64,000 nt of DNA, from assembly GCF_001314605.1 (NCBI RefSeq), contig NZ_LIHP01000017.1, positions 1 through 64,000 of the forward strand. Direction: 5' to 3'. The stretch is from Marinobacter sp. HL-58. GTDB lineage: Bacteria > Pseudomonadota > Gammaproteobacteria > Pseudomonadales > Oleiphilaceae. Shown piece by piece: positions 52,922 to 63,489 of the stretch. Both the position numbers and the translations under genes were made by a program. How positions within the stretch are numbered: position 1 is the stretch's first letter; every line of letters starts with the position of its first letter. The notes below the pieces were generated by a model. That model was not told the DNA's origin. It made no database searches and saw nothing but the letters and a program-made list of their open reading frames with translations.

Positions 52922-52968
52922 TCCACCGAACCAGACCGAACTAAACAAAGCAGGAGACAAAACAAGCC

Positions 52969-54861
52969 ATGACGGTTGAATCGCAAAAAGAGACGCTCGG
53001 GTTTCAGACAGAGGTCAAGCAGCTGCTTAACCTGATGATCCACTCACTGTATTCCAACAAGGAAATCTTCCTTCGTGAGCTGATTTCGAACGCTTCAGAC
53101 GCCGAAGACAAGTTGCGTTTCGCTGCCCTCAAAGACGACAGCCTGTTCGAGAACGATCCGGAGCTGAAAATACGCCTGGACTATGACGCCGAGAAGAATA
53201 CCGTCACTCTCGCTGATAACGGTATCGGCATGACCCGGGACGATGTAATCCAGAACCTGGGCACCATCGCCCGGTCCGGCACCGCCGAGTTTCTCAAGCA
53301 GCTTTCCGGAGACGAAAAGAAAGACAGCAAGCTGATCGGTCAGTTCGGTGTGGGCTTCTATTCCTCTTTTATCGTGGCCGATTCGGTGGAGGTCTTTACC
53401 CGCCGTGCCGGTGCGCCTGCTGAAGAAGGTGTGCACTGGGAGTCCAAAGGCGACGGTGAGTTCACGATCGAGAATGTCGACCTGCCAGAACGCGGTACAA
53501 AAATTGTCCTCCACCTGAAGGATGACGCCAAAGAGTTTGCCGACGGCTTCCGCCTGCGCAATCTGGTGAAGAAATACTCCGATCATATTTCCTTCCCCGT
53601 GGTCATGAAGTCCGAATCCGAGGAAGAGGGCGAAAAAGGCAAGGATGAGACCGTCAATGACGCCACTGCCCTGTGGACACTGTCCCGCAGCGAGATCAAG
53701 GATGACGAATACAAGGAGTTCTACAAACACATCGCCCATGACTTTGAAGACCCGCTGACCTGGTCCCACAACAAGGTGGAAGGCAAGCTGGATTACACCA
53801 GCCTGCTGTACATTCCCGGCCGTGCACCGTTTGACCTGTACAACCGGGAAGCCCCCCGTGGCCTGAAGCTGTACGTGCAGCGCGTGTTCATCATGGATGA
53901 CGCCGAGCAGTTCCTGCCCCTGTACCTGCGCTTTACCAAGGGCGTGATTGATTCCAATGACCTGTCGCTGAACGTGTCCCGTGAGATTCTGCAGAATGAC
54001 AGCACGGTGGACAGCATCCGCACGGCGGTGACCAAGCGGGTTCTGGACATGCTCTCCAAGCTCGCCAAGAAAGAGCCAGAGAAGTACCAGCAGTTCTGGA
54101 ACGAATTTGGCACCGTACTCAAGGAAGGCCCGGCAGAGGACTTCAGCAACCGCGAGAAGATTGGCGGTCTGCTGCGGTTTGCTTCCACGCATACCGGTGA
54201 GAAAACCCAGAATGTGTCTCTGGACGAGTACATCGGCCGCATGAAGGAAGGCCAGAACAAGATCTACTACATCACTGCAGACTCATTCATGGCCGCCAAG
54301 AGCAGCCCGCACCTGGAAGTATTCCGCAAGAAGGGCGTTGAGGTGCTGATCCTCTCGGATCGCATAGACGAGTGGATGATGGGCTACCTGAACGAGTACG
54401 ACGGCAAGCAGTTCCAGGACGTTGCCCGGGGTGATCTGGACCTGGGCGATGTGGAAACCGAGGAAGACAAGAAGCACAAGGAAGAAGCGGCCGAGGAGCA
54501 CAAGGATCTGTTGGAGCGTATCAAGACCGCTCTGGAAGACCGGGTTCAGGAGGTACGGGTTACCAATCGCCTGACTGATTCACCAGCCTGTCTGGTGGTG
54601 GGCGACTTCGACATGGGTGCCCAGATGAAGAAGATCATGGAAGCCGCTGGCCAGAAGGTTCCGGACAGCAAGCCGATCTTTGAAATCAATGTGGATCATC
54701 CGCTGGTCCAGCGCCTGGAGAAAGAGCAGGGCGAAGACCGCTTCAAGGAGCTGTCCGCAGTCCTGCTGGACCAGGCCACACTGGCCAGCGGCGAGCAGCT
54801 GCAGGATCCGGGCGCGTACGTCAGCCGCCTGAACCGGCTGCTGCTTGAACTGGCCAACTAA
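52969..54861 (+). CDS. htpG: Hsp90-family chaperone HtpG
   Basis: This 630-aa chaperone has the GHKL ATPase domain (about 1-230; [33 protein letters not shown]), the middle domain (about 235-500; [34 protein letters not shown]) and a C-terminal dimerisation domain ending near [18 protein letters not shown] lies 12 nt before the ATG. Expression is probably heat-inducible through the sigma-32 promoter 340 nt upstream. Confidence 0.97.
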   Translation: MTVESQKETLGFQTEVKQLLNLMIHSLYSNKEIFLRELISNASDAEDKLRFAALKDDSLFENDPELKIRLDYDAEKNTVTLADNGIGMTRDDVIQNLGTIARSGTAEFLKQLSGDEKKDSKLIGQFGVGFYSSFIVADSVEVFTRRAGAPAEEGVHWESKGDGEFTIENVDLPERGTKIVLHLKDDAKEFADGFRLRNLVKKYSDHISFPVVMKSESEEEGEKGKDETVNDATALWTLSRSEIKDDEYKEFYKHIAHDFEDPLTWSHNKVEGKLDYTSLLYIPGRAPFDLYNREAPRGLKLYVQRVFIMDDAEQFLPLYLRFTKGVIDSNDLSLNVSREILQNDSTVDSIRTAVTKRVLDMLSKLAKKEPEKYQQFWNEFGTVLKEGPAEDFSNREKIGGLLRFASTHTGEKTQNVSLDEYIGRMKEGQNKIYYITADSFMAAKSSPHLEVFRKKGVEVLILSDRIDEWMMGYLNEYDGKQFQDVARGDLDLGDVETEEDKKHKEEAAEEHKDLLERIKTALEDRVQEVRVTNRLTDSPACLVVGDFDMGAQMKKIMEAAGQKVPDSKPIFEINVDHPLVQRLEKEQGEDRFKELSAVLLDQATLASGEQLQDPGAYVSRLNRLLLELAN

Positions 54862-54883
54862 GGCCTGATCACGCAGGTCGGAT

Positions 54884-54972
54884 GTAGGTCGGATTAGCGA
54901 AGCGTAATCCGACAAAACTGGCGTACATCTCGGGCTTCGGTTGTTGGATTACGCTTCGCTAATCCGACCTAC
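54884..54972. repeat. REP-like doublet C
   Basis: Two inverted units (54884-54916 and 54941-54972) carry the GTAGGTCGGATTAGCGAAGC pattern and its reverse, with one change (TTGTTGGATTA) in the second. They lie 23 nt after the htpG stop. Confidence 0.87.
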
Positions 54973-54999
54973 GTTAATGCAACCTGCGATCAAGTTTTC

Positions 55000-55218
55000 A
55001 TGCAGCAAATCATTGTGGACGTCGAGATCAGCCCTGATGAGTGGATAAAGCTCTATCAGGGCGTTGCCACTGATGTCCGAACCACGGCCCGGGACGGGCG
55101 CTCTGTCCGCTTCCCGGCCCGTATCCTCTCCCGCTTTTACCTCAAGGACGGCATTCGCGGCAGCTTCCGTATTCTGTTCGATGACGCCGGAAAGTTCGTG
55201 TCTATCGAAAGGCTCTGA
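55000..55218 (+). CDS. DUF2835 family protein
   Basis: This 72-aa protein matches DUF2835: IVDVEISPDEWIKLYQGVA, then RSVRFPARILSRFYLKDGIRGSFRI. Small cytosolic proteins of unknown function, found mainly in gammaproteobacteria. No Shine-Dalgarno is obvious. Confidence 0.82.
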   Translation: MQQIIVDVEISPDEWIKLYQGVATDVRTTARDGRSVRFPARILSRFYLKDGIRGSFRILFDDAGKFVSIERL

Positions 55219-55266
55219 CCTTTCGCACTGCTCTATCTATTGATAAAAGCTTTCAGAAATTTATTT

Positions 55267-55401
55267 TTAATTAATTGTATTAAGCTTTCCTTTGCGCGTT
55301 AACGTATAACCGTTCTCGTTGGGCAGGAGCATATCCATGTCAGATCTATTGTGCTCGAAACGCCCGCGGTAGATCCGATAGGCAATCACTATTCGGGACA
55401 T
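55267..55401 (-). CDS. possible 44-aa ORF between DUF2835 and katG
   Basis: An ATG-started minus-strand frame encodes 44 residues (MSRIVIAYRIYRGRFEHN at the start, KGKLNTIN at the end). Composition is protein-like, but there is no Shine-Dalgarno and its 5' end overlaps the OxyR-type site. It may be a remnant or chance frame. The rest of the 279-nt gap holds katG regulatory signals. Confidence 0.25.
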   Translation of the reverse strand: MSRIVIAYRIYRGRFEHNRSDMDMLLPNENGYTLTRKGKLNTIN

Positions 55402-55441
55402 AAGAAATACTCAGAGCAGAGCGCTTTTTCTGTCCTATAGT
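55378..55441 (+). promoter_or_regulatory. OxyR-type site and katG promoter
   Basis: ATAG-N7-CTAT (55378-55392) matches the OxyR half-site pair, followed after 7 nt by a weaker ATAA (55400-55403). TATAGT (55436-55441) is a good -10, and the -35 (near 55413) is poor, as in activator-dependent promoters. This predicts peroxide induction of katG. Confidence 0.62.
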
Positions 55442-55464
55442 TAGTGTTGCCCGACTCAAAGTAG

Positions 55465-57675
<2,211 letters not shown>

Positions 57676-57690
57676 GACCTGCCGACGACT

Positions 57691-57714
57691 GGGCACCCCG
57701 GTAACGGGGTGCCC
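57691..57714 (+). terminator. strong hairpin after katG
   Basis: GGGCACCCCG-GTAA-CGGGGTGCCC is a perfect 10-bp stem 15 nt after the katG stop. It lacks a clear T tract, so termination may depend on the stem or on Rho. Confidence 0.68.
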
Positions 57715-57808
57715 GTCTACCAACTTCCCGCCAAATTACTTACAATCCGCCCCGCCTGATTTTTGATCAGCCTCAATCTACACAGATAGCCTTGTTACCG
57801 GAGCATCC

Positions 57809-58780
57809 ATGCGCATCATCCTCGCCCCTATGGAAGGGCTGGTCGACGCACCCATCCGTGAAACCCTGACCCAGGTCGGTGGTATTGACCGGTGCGTGAC
57901 GGAATTCATTCGCGTAACCCACGGCATGCTGCCACCCAGGGTGTTCTACAAGTACGCTCCGGAACTCCATAATCAGTCGCTTACCCGGGCAGGCATACCC
58001 GTGGCTGTCCAGTTGCTGGGGTCAGACCCCGACCAGATGGCCCGTCATGGCGTAAAAGCCGCTGAGCTGGGCGCAACCCGGGTGGACATCAACTTCGGCT
58101 GCCCCGCCAAAACCGTCAACAAACACAAGGGCGGTTGTGTACTGATGCGTGAACCGGAACTGATGCACGGGATAGTTGCTTCGGTACGTCAGGCGGTGCC
58201 GTCAAACGTGCCGGTCACCGCCAAAATGCGTCTGGGGTACGATGATCGCTCCATGGGCGTTGCCTGTGCCCAGGCACTGGAAGCCGCCGGCGCGGAGGAA
58301 ATCGTCATCCACGCCCGTAGCAAGGTGGATGGATACAAGCCGCCTGCATACTGGGAGGAAATTGCCCGGGCCCGGGAAGCGGTGAAAACCCACATCATTG
58401 CCAACGGTGAAATATGGACCGTCGCCGATTACTGGCGTTGCCGCGACGTGTCCGGCTGCGAAGATGTGATGATCGGCCGCGGTCTGATTGCCCGCCCGGA
58501 CCTGGCCCGACAGATCAAAGCCAGCCAGCAGGGCAGGGTCGTACCGGATATGACCTGGCCGGAAGCCGTTGCACTGGTTCGTGAATACGCCACCGTTTTA
58601 CAGGGCTGGCTGGAAGACCGCTATGTAACCGGCCGTATCAAGCAATGGCTCAATTTCCTGCGCCAGGGCTTTGTGGAGGCGGAAGCCCTGTGGCCAGAGG
58701 CCCGCAAGATCCGCCAGGTGGCTCCCATGATGGCCTGTCTTGAGAAACCGGTGTCCGAAACACGAACCCGCGCTGCCTGA
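57809..58780 (+). CDS. dusC: tRNA-dihydrouridine(16) synthase
   Basis: This 323-aa flavoprotein starts MRIILAPMEGLVDAPIRE. It has NFGCPAKTVNKHKGGCVL with the catalytic Cys98, MRLGYDDRSMGVACAQALEAAGAEEIVIHARSK-type barrel segments and the FMN-phosphate site VMIGRGLIARPDLARQI. DusC reduces U16 in tRNA. It is slightly longer than E. coli DusC (315 aa). Confidence 0.93.
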   Translation: MRIILAPMEGLVDAPIRETLTQVGGIDRCVTEFIRVTHGMLPPRVFYKYAPELHNQSLTRAGIPVAVQLLGSDPDQMARHGVKAAELGATRVDINFGCPAKTVNKHKGGCVLMREPELMHGIVASVRQAVPSNVPVTAKMRLGYDDRSMGVACAQALEAAGAEEIVIHARSKVDGYKPPAYWEEIARAREAVKTHIIANGEIWTVADYWRCRDVSGCEDVMIGRGLIARPDLARQIKASQQGRVVPDMTWPEAVALVREYATVLQGWLEDRYVTGRIKQWLNFLRQGFVEAEALWPEARKIRQVAPMMACLEKPVSETRTRAA

Positions 58781-58891
58781 CGTTATCTTCTTACCCCGAT
58801 TCCCTCTGCGGTCTACACTGGTACCAACGGCGTTGCCTTTCGTATCAGTACAGGGACCAACAATAAACGAGATAAAAAAGGGGGGTACAAC

Positions 58892-59881
58892 ATGTCACCA
58901 GGTTCTGTTCGAAATACCCTGGCTGTTGCGGGGGCAGCTGGCTGCCTGATGCTCGCCGCAGCTTTGCCGGCCAAGGCGAGTGAGCATGTGGTCAAGGTCA
59001 CGCCGCTTGGCAGCCACGATGGTGAATTCTGCAGCCGCGATCGGGCGCTGGTATTTGAAGATCCGAATGGCACGCGCATTCTGTATGACGCGGGCCGGAC
59101 GGTTGCCGGGCCGGAGGACCCCCGTCTGGGCGACATTGATGTGATTCTTGTCTCTCATATGCACGGTGACCACGTGGGCGATCAGCGCATTCGTGAGACC
59201 AACCAGGGCAGTTGCGCATCCCCGGACACCGGAGTATCAACACTGCCGCAATCCAACACAGTCGATATTGCCGTCAAGAAGAATTCAAAGATCGTCACCG
59301 GCAGTGAAATGCCGGCATTTTTTGCGGCCAAACTGAAAGATAACGGTGGTGATGCCGCAAACTCCCTGCTGGTGCGTTTCGGTGGCGAGCGCGAAGTGGG
59401 TGGTGTGGCGATCACGACCGTTCCGGCGGTTCACAGTAACGGCGTTGCCCCGTCATTCCTGACAGGGCCGCTGGCGGAACACCTCAAAGCCGCTGGCGTA
59501 GGGGCCAGTGTTGGGCCGCCTACCGGCTATGTGCTGACTTTCTCCAACGGGCTGGTGGTGTATCTGTCTGGCGATACCGGCATCACCGCCGAACAGAAAC
59601 TGGTGGTGAACGAGCATTATGGCGCCGAACTGGTCGTAATGAATATCGGTGACACCTTCACCACCGGGCCAAAAGAAGCGGCCTATGTGATCAATGACCT
59701 GATCCGTCCGAAGGCGGTGATCGCGTCCCATGCCAATGAAGCGGCCACGGAAAAGGGCAAGGTGCGCGAAGATACGCGCACCGGAGAGTTTGTCAGCCTG
59801 TCTTCAGTGCCGGTGCATGTGCCTCTCAGCGGGAAAACCTTGAGCTTTGACGCCGATGCAGGTTGCACCGAAGGGTGCTAG
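58892..59881 (+). CDS. secreted MBL-fold metallohydrolase
   Basis: This 329-aa protein has a signal peptide (about 1-30, ending LPAKAS) and a metallo-beta-lactamase fold with the metal motif SHMHGDH (88-94), then ITTVPAVHSNG, YLSGDTGITAEQ and VIASHANE. The fold is close to the UlaG/YcbL-like hydrolases. Substrate unknown. The upstream sequence AAAAAGGGGGG gives a good ribosome site. Confidence 0.85.
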   Translation: MSPGSVRNTLAVAGAAGCLMLAAALPAKASEHVVKVTPLGSHDGEFCSRDRALVFEDPNGTRILYDAGRTVAGPEDPRLGDIDVILVSHMHGDHVGDQRIRETNQGSCASPDTGVSTLPQSNTVDIAVKKNSKIVTGSEMPAFFAAKLKDNGGDAANSLLVRFGGEREVGGVAITTVPAVHSNGVAPSFLTGPLAEHLKAAGVGASVGPPTGYVLTFSNGLVVYLSGDTGITAEQKLVVNEHYGAELVVMNIGDTFTTGPKEAAYVINDLIRPKAVIASHANEAATEKGKVREDTRTGEFVSLSSVPVHVPLSGKTLSFDADAGCTEGC

Positions 59882-59886
59882 ATCCG

Positions 59887-59909
59887 AAGGCTGACTCGGG
59901 GTCAGCCTT
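59887..59909. terminator. bidirectional hairpin between the MBL hydrolase and aldolase genes
   Basis: AAGGCTGAC-TCGGG-GTCAGCCTT is a 9-bp stem lying between convergent genes. Its right part contains the stop codon of the aldolase gene. T tracts are short, so confidence is moderate. Confidence 0.55.
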
Positions 59910-60921
59910 CCTCCATGTCCGCTGAGTAGCGCCCCAGGGTTGCCAGGCTGTTGAGTTTTGCCCTTTTCAGCAGGGCTGTCTGGGCCGCTGCCTTGTTTGA
60001 GGAAATGCCGGCCCAGGCTTTCTGTGCCGGCTCCTGAAGGGCTCGGCCGTATGAAAAGCTCAATACCCAGGGCTGGGATGCGCCGCTGTTGATGGCGTTG
60101 AGGTTGAGGGTGGCTTCCTCGGGTGTCTGGCCGCCGGACAGGAAATTGATGCCGGGAACCGCTGCCGGCACCACTCGCCGGAATACCCGCAAGGTATGCT
60201 CTGCGACCTCTTCGGGGCTGGCTTTCTGGCCGTTGGCATTGCCGGGGGTGACCATGCTTGGCTTGAGAATCATGGTTTCCGGTTCAACCCGGTGGCGTCG
60301 CAGGGCCCGGAACACTTCGCCAATCACCGCCTCATTGACATCGGCGCTGCGCTCAATGGTGTGGCTGCCGTTAATTAGCACTTCCGGCTCCACGATCGGC
60401 ACAATGCCGCAGGACTGACAGATTGCCGCATACCGGGCCAGCACCTCGGCATTGGCCTCAATCGCCGCGAGACTGGGGTTCATATCGGTGATGTGGTAAA
60501 CGTTCCGCCATTTGGCAAACCGTGCCCCCAGCTCCTTGTACTGTTCCAGCCGCTGGGCCAGGCCGTCCAGGCCTTCGGTAATCTCGTCACCCGGTGCATT
60601 CACCATCGGGCCCTTGCCCTTGTCTACCTTGATGCCGGGAATGACACCCTGGCTGGCGGCAATCGATGGCAGCGGCTTGCCGTCGTCGGATTTCTGGCCC
60701 AGGGTTTCTTCAAAGAGAATCACGCCACTGACGAAGTCGCCCAGCCCCGCCGTGTCCAGCAGCAGGTTGCGGTATTCGCGGCGTTTTTCTTCGCTGGATT
60801 CAACACCAACCGCCTTGAACCGTTTGGCGATGGTTGGGTGGCTTTCATCCGCCGCGAGTATTCCCTTGCCGGGCTGAACCAGTTCCCGGATTGTGGCGTC
60901 AAGTTCTTCCTGAATGGTCAT
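59902..60921 (-). CDS. fba: fructose-bisphosphate aldolase, class I
   Basis: This 339-aa enzyme cleaves fructose 1,6-bisphosphate. It has ILAADESHPTIAKRF, the Schiff-base Lys220 in ETMILKPSMVTPG, and GINFLSGGQTPEEATLNLNAIN, all class I (metal-independent) features. It is the animal-type class I family rather than DhnA. GAGCTCACT lies before the start. The role may be glycolytic or gluconeogenic. Confidence 0.95.
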   Translation of the reverse strand: MTIQEELDATIRELVQPGKGILAADESHPTIAKRFKAVGVESSEEKRREYRNLLLDTAGLGDFVSGVILFEETLGQKSDDGKPLPSIAASQGVIPGIKVDKGKGPMVNAPGDEITEGLDGLAQRLEQYKELGARFAKWRNVYHITDMNPSLAAIEANAEVLARYAAICQSCGIVPIVEPEVLINGSHTIERSADVNEAVIGEVFRALRRHRVEPETMILKPSMVTPGNANGQKASPEEVAEHTLRVFRRVVPAAVPGINFLSGGQTPEEATLNLNAINSGASQPWVLSFSYGRALQEPAQKAWAGISSNKAAAQTALLKRAKLNSLATLGRYSADMEEG

Positions 60922-61084
60922 AGTGAGCTCCTGATTGATCCGTAACGGTCTGAGCGTGAATTTGCGCTGTTATCTCATTGTAGACGGTGATTCGCGCTCT
61001 GGAATTTGATCTGGGCTAAGGCAAAATCGGATGCTGTGAATTAGGCTGTGAGTGATAACAACAGTAAACAGGGAATGGGTGAAA

Positions 61085-63160
61085 ATGAAAACCGTTGTCA
61101 GTGTCAGCCAGGGATCCACCGAGTACGACTACGACCTTGAAACCGAGTTCCTGGGGCAGCCCTTCCGCATTATCCGCATAGGTACGGACGGCGATCTTTC
61201 CAGGGCGGAAGCGGCGCTTGAATCGGTTCACTCACAGGCAGACGCCATCGGCCTGAGCATGATTCATGATCACTACGAAGTGGGCCGGGAGCAACTGGAA
61301 CACCCGGACACTGCCCGTCTGGAAGCCTGTGTGCCTGACAAACCGGTTACCACAGGCGCCGGCCTGCGCGCGATTCTTCAGGAGTGGGCGGTACGGCATA
61401 CGCAATCGGAGCTGGGGCATTTCTTTGATAACGCCCGGGTGCTGTTCATGAACGGCCAGGCCGGATATCGCATAGCCAAAGCCCTTTCCGAGCATACGGA
61501 TAACCTGTTCTTCGCCGACCCATACACCGATTTCGGTGTGCCCAGGATGCTGACATCACTGAAGCAGCTGGAAACCTATACCTCACTGACGGCTCCGATC
61601 ATGTTCAGGCCGTCAGCGGTAAAAGCCATCGAGACCATCCTGCGGACACCGCTGTACCGGCTGGGTGAGGGGCTTGTCAAAGGCTCCCTGCACCATGCGG
61701 TTTCCGAGGCCCATGTTATTGTCGCGGCCATCGGCGATCTGGAGCATTTCACCCACAAGGAACTGGATGGCAAAACAGTCATCACCTCCCGGGTAACCGA
61801 AACCGCACTCGACTGGATGCGTTCCCGCCGTGTCGCCATGGTGGTTGACTACAGCCCCTGGCTGGAAGGCCGGCCGGTGGGTGTCAACGTGATGGAAGCG
61901 ATGATCAGCGCAGCGCTTTCCCGGACGCCGGAGCAACTGGGGCCGGATGACTTCCTGGATGTCATCCAGAGCCTTGGTATCGAGCCCCGGATTCTGTACC
62001 CGAACGGTTATCGCCGGGTAAACCGGTTCGCCTTTGTGATTCATCCGCTCTCGCAACAGTACCTCACCAAGACCCCACCGCTGGACTGGATTGCAAGTGT
62101 GTCGCCGCCAGCGGTGATGAACCTGGTGGAAAAGGCCATCGCCTATACGCCGCCGTTTATCTATTCAAAGATTTCCGGCATCCGGTCGCCCACCGGCGAT
62201 GAAGTGGAGGGGTGGCTGATCACCGTGGGGGGGACACCCCGGGAAATCATGGCCCACGGGCCGGAGTTCACCTATTCGAGGCTGCTGCAGGCCGCGAATC
62301 TGGCGAAGAAAATGGGCGCCCAGGTGATGGGGCTGGGAGCCTTCACCAAAGTGGTGGGGGATGCCGGCATTACCGTGGCGAAGCGGGCACCGTTGCCGAT
62401 CACCACCGGAAACAGCTACAGCGCCTCTGGCGCGCTCTGGGCCGCCCATGATGCCATGAAGAAAATAGGGCGGGTGAGTATCGGCCCCAGCGGGAAAGTC
62501 GCCGGCAAGGCCATGGTGGTTGGCGCAACCGGTGCCATTGGCTCTGTATGCGCACGCCTGCTGGCCAAAGCGGTGGATGAAATCTATCTGGCCGCGCCAG
62601 AGCCTGCCAAACTGCTGGCGCTGAAAGAAAGCATCGAGCAGGAAACACCGGGGGCCATTGTGCATGTGGCCGGCTCTGCAGAGCGGGATCTGGCGGAGAT
62701 GGATATGATCGTTACTGCCACCTCCGGTGCGGGCAAGCGCATTCTGGACATCATGAAGGTAAAACCGGGCTGCGTGATCACAGATGTTGCCCGGCCGCTG
62801 GACATTCCAGCCGAAGACGTGGCCCGGCGACCGGATGTTCTGGTGATCGAGTCCGGAGAAATCCAGCTGCCGGGGGAAGTCCGCATGAAGGACATCGGCC
62901 TGCCCAGGGGCATCGCCTACGCCTGTCTGGCGGAGACCATCGTGTTGGCGCTGGAAGGGCGGTTCGAAAACTTTACCCTCGGCCGTAATATCGAGTGGGA
63001 GAAGGTGCGGGAAATCTACAAGCTGGGCCTGAAACACGGCATGAAGCTGGCCGCCATCTCCGGGGTGAATGGTGTATTCACCGAGGAAGATTTCGAACGC
63101 GTGCGAACCCTGGCAGCCAGCAAAGATACTCAGGCAGAGGAATCAACCACGCCGGCCTAA
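61085..63160 (+). CDS. long-chain acyl-ACP/CoA reductase-like protein with a large N-terminal domain
   Basis: This 691-aa protein has two halves. Residues ~350-691 resemble cyanobacterial acyl-ACP reductase: GLGAFTKVV, TTGNSYSASGALWAA, the Rossmann motif VVGATGAIGS (about 478), AYACLAETIVLALEG with the candidate catalytic Cys614, and FTLGRNIEWEKVREI. Residues ~1-345 are an uncharacterised domain. Such reductases make fatty aldehydes from acyl thioesters, which fits wax-ester and hydrocarbon metabolism in Marinobacter, but activity is inferred. ATG at 61085 follows GGGAATGGG. Confidence 0.75.
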   Translation: MKTVVSVSQGSTEYDYDLETEFLGQPFRIIRIGTDGDLSRAEAALESVHSQADAIGLSMIHDHYEVGREQLEHPDTARLEACVPDKPVTTGAGLRAILQEWAVRHTQSELGHFFDNARVLFMNGQAGYRIAKALSEHTDNLFFADPYTDFGVPRMLTSLKQLETYTSLTAPIMFRPSAVKAIETILRTPLYRLGEGLVKGSLHHAVSEAHVIVAAIGDLEHFTHKELDGKTVITSRVTETALDWMRSRRVAMVVDYSPWLEGRPVGVNVMEAMISAALSRTPEQLGPDDFLDVIQSLGIEPRILYPNGYRRVNRFAFVIHPLSQQYLTKTPPLDWIASVSPPAVMNLVEKAIAYTPPFIYSKISGIRSPTGDEVEGWLITVGGTPREIMAHGPEFTYSRLLQAANLAKKMGAQVMGLGAFTKVVGDAGITVAKRAPLPITTGNSYSASGALWAAHDAMKKIGRVSIGPSGKVAGKAMVVGATGAIGSVCARLLAKAVDEIYLAAPEPAKLLALKESIEQETPGAIVHVAGSAERDLAEMDMIVTATSGAGKRILDIMKVKPGCVITDVARPLDIPAEDVARRPDVLVIESGEIQLPGEVRMKDIGLPRGIAYACLAETIVLALEGRFENFTLGRNIEWEKVREIYKLGLKHGMKLAAISGVNGVFTEEDFERVRTLAASKDTQAEESTTPA

Positions 63161-63426
63161 GGGCCCTCCTTGCCGACCTGGTCCTTGTCGAACTGGTTGT
63201 GGGTACCGTCACAGTAGGGAGCGTTGCCGGTATACTTGCACTGGCAGAGCACCGCATCCTCGTCTTTCTCCGCCACGAAGCTTTTGGGCTTGAAACCGGT
63301 TCCCTTGTGGGAACCGTCACAGAAGGGTTGATCCCCGGAGCGCCCGCAGGTGCAGAACAGGTACTTCTCGTCCTTTTTCAGTGTCACTTTCCTGGGTTTG
63401 TTGTCTGCGATGACCGGATTGCTCAT
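63157..63426 (-). CDS. CDGSH iron-sulfur domain protein
   Basis: This 89-aa protein has two zinc-finger-like Fe-S motifs: CTCGRSGDQPFCDGSH and CQCKYTGNAPYCDGTH. Each gives three Cys and one His ligands for a [2Fe-2S] cluster, as in the mitoNEET/CDGSH family with tandem motifs. ATG at 63426 is chosen (MSNPVIADNKPRK); a longer start at 63450 exists. Its end overlaps the reductase gene by 4 nt, tail to tail. Confidence 0.94.
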   Translation of the reverse strand: MSNPVIADNKPRKVTLKKDEKYLFCTCGRSGDQPFCDGSHKGTGFKPKSFVAEKDEDAVLCQCKYTGNAPYCDGTHNQFDKDQVGKEGP

Positions 63427-63489
63427 GAGGTGGCTCCTTTCTGATTTCACAAAGTTACGCCAGTGCCCGGGTATTGGATTGTAAGGCCC

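Noticed and set aside
52634..52960. Open frame across element copies 4 and 5
   Set aside because: It runs through inverted repeats, and the repeat structure explains the sequence.
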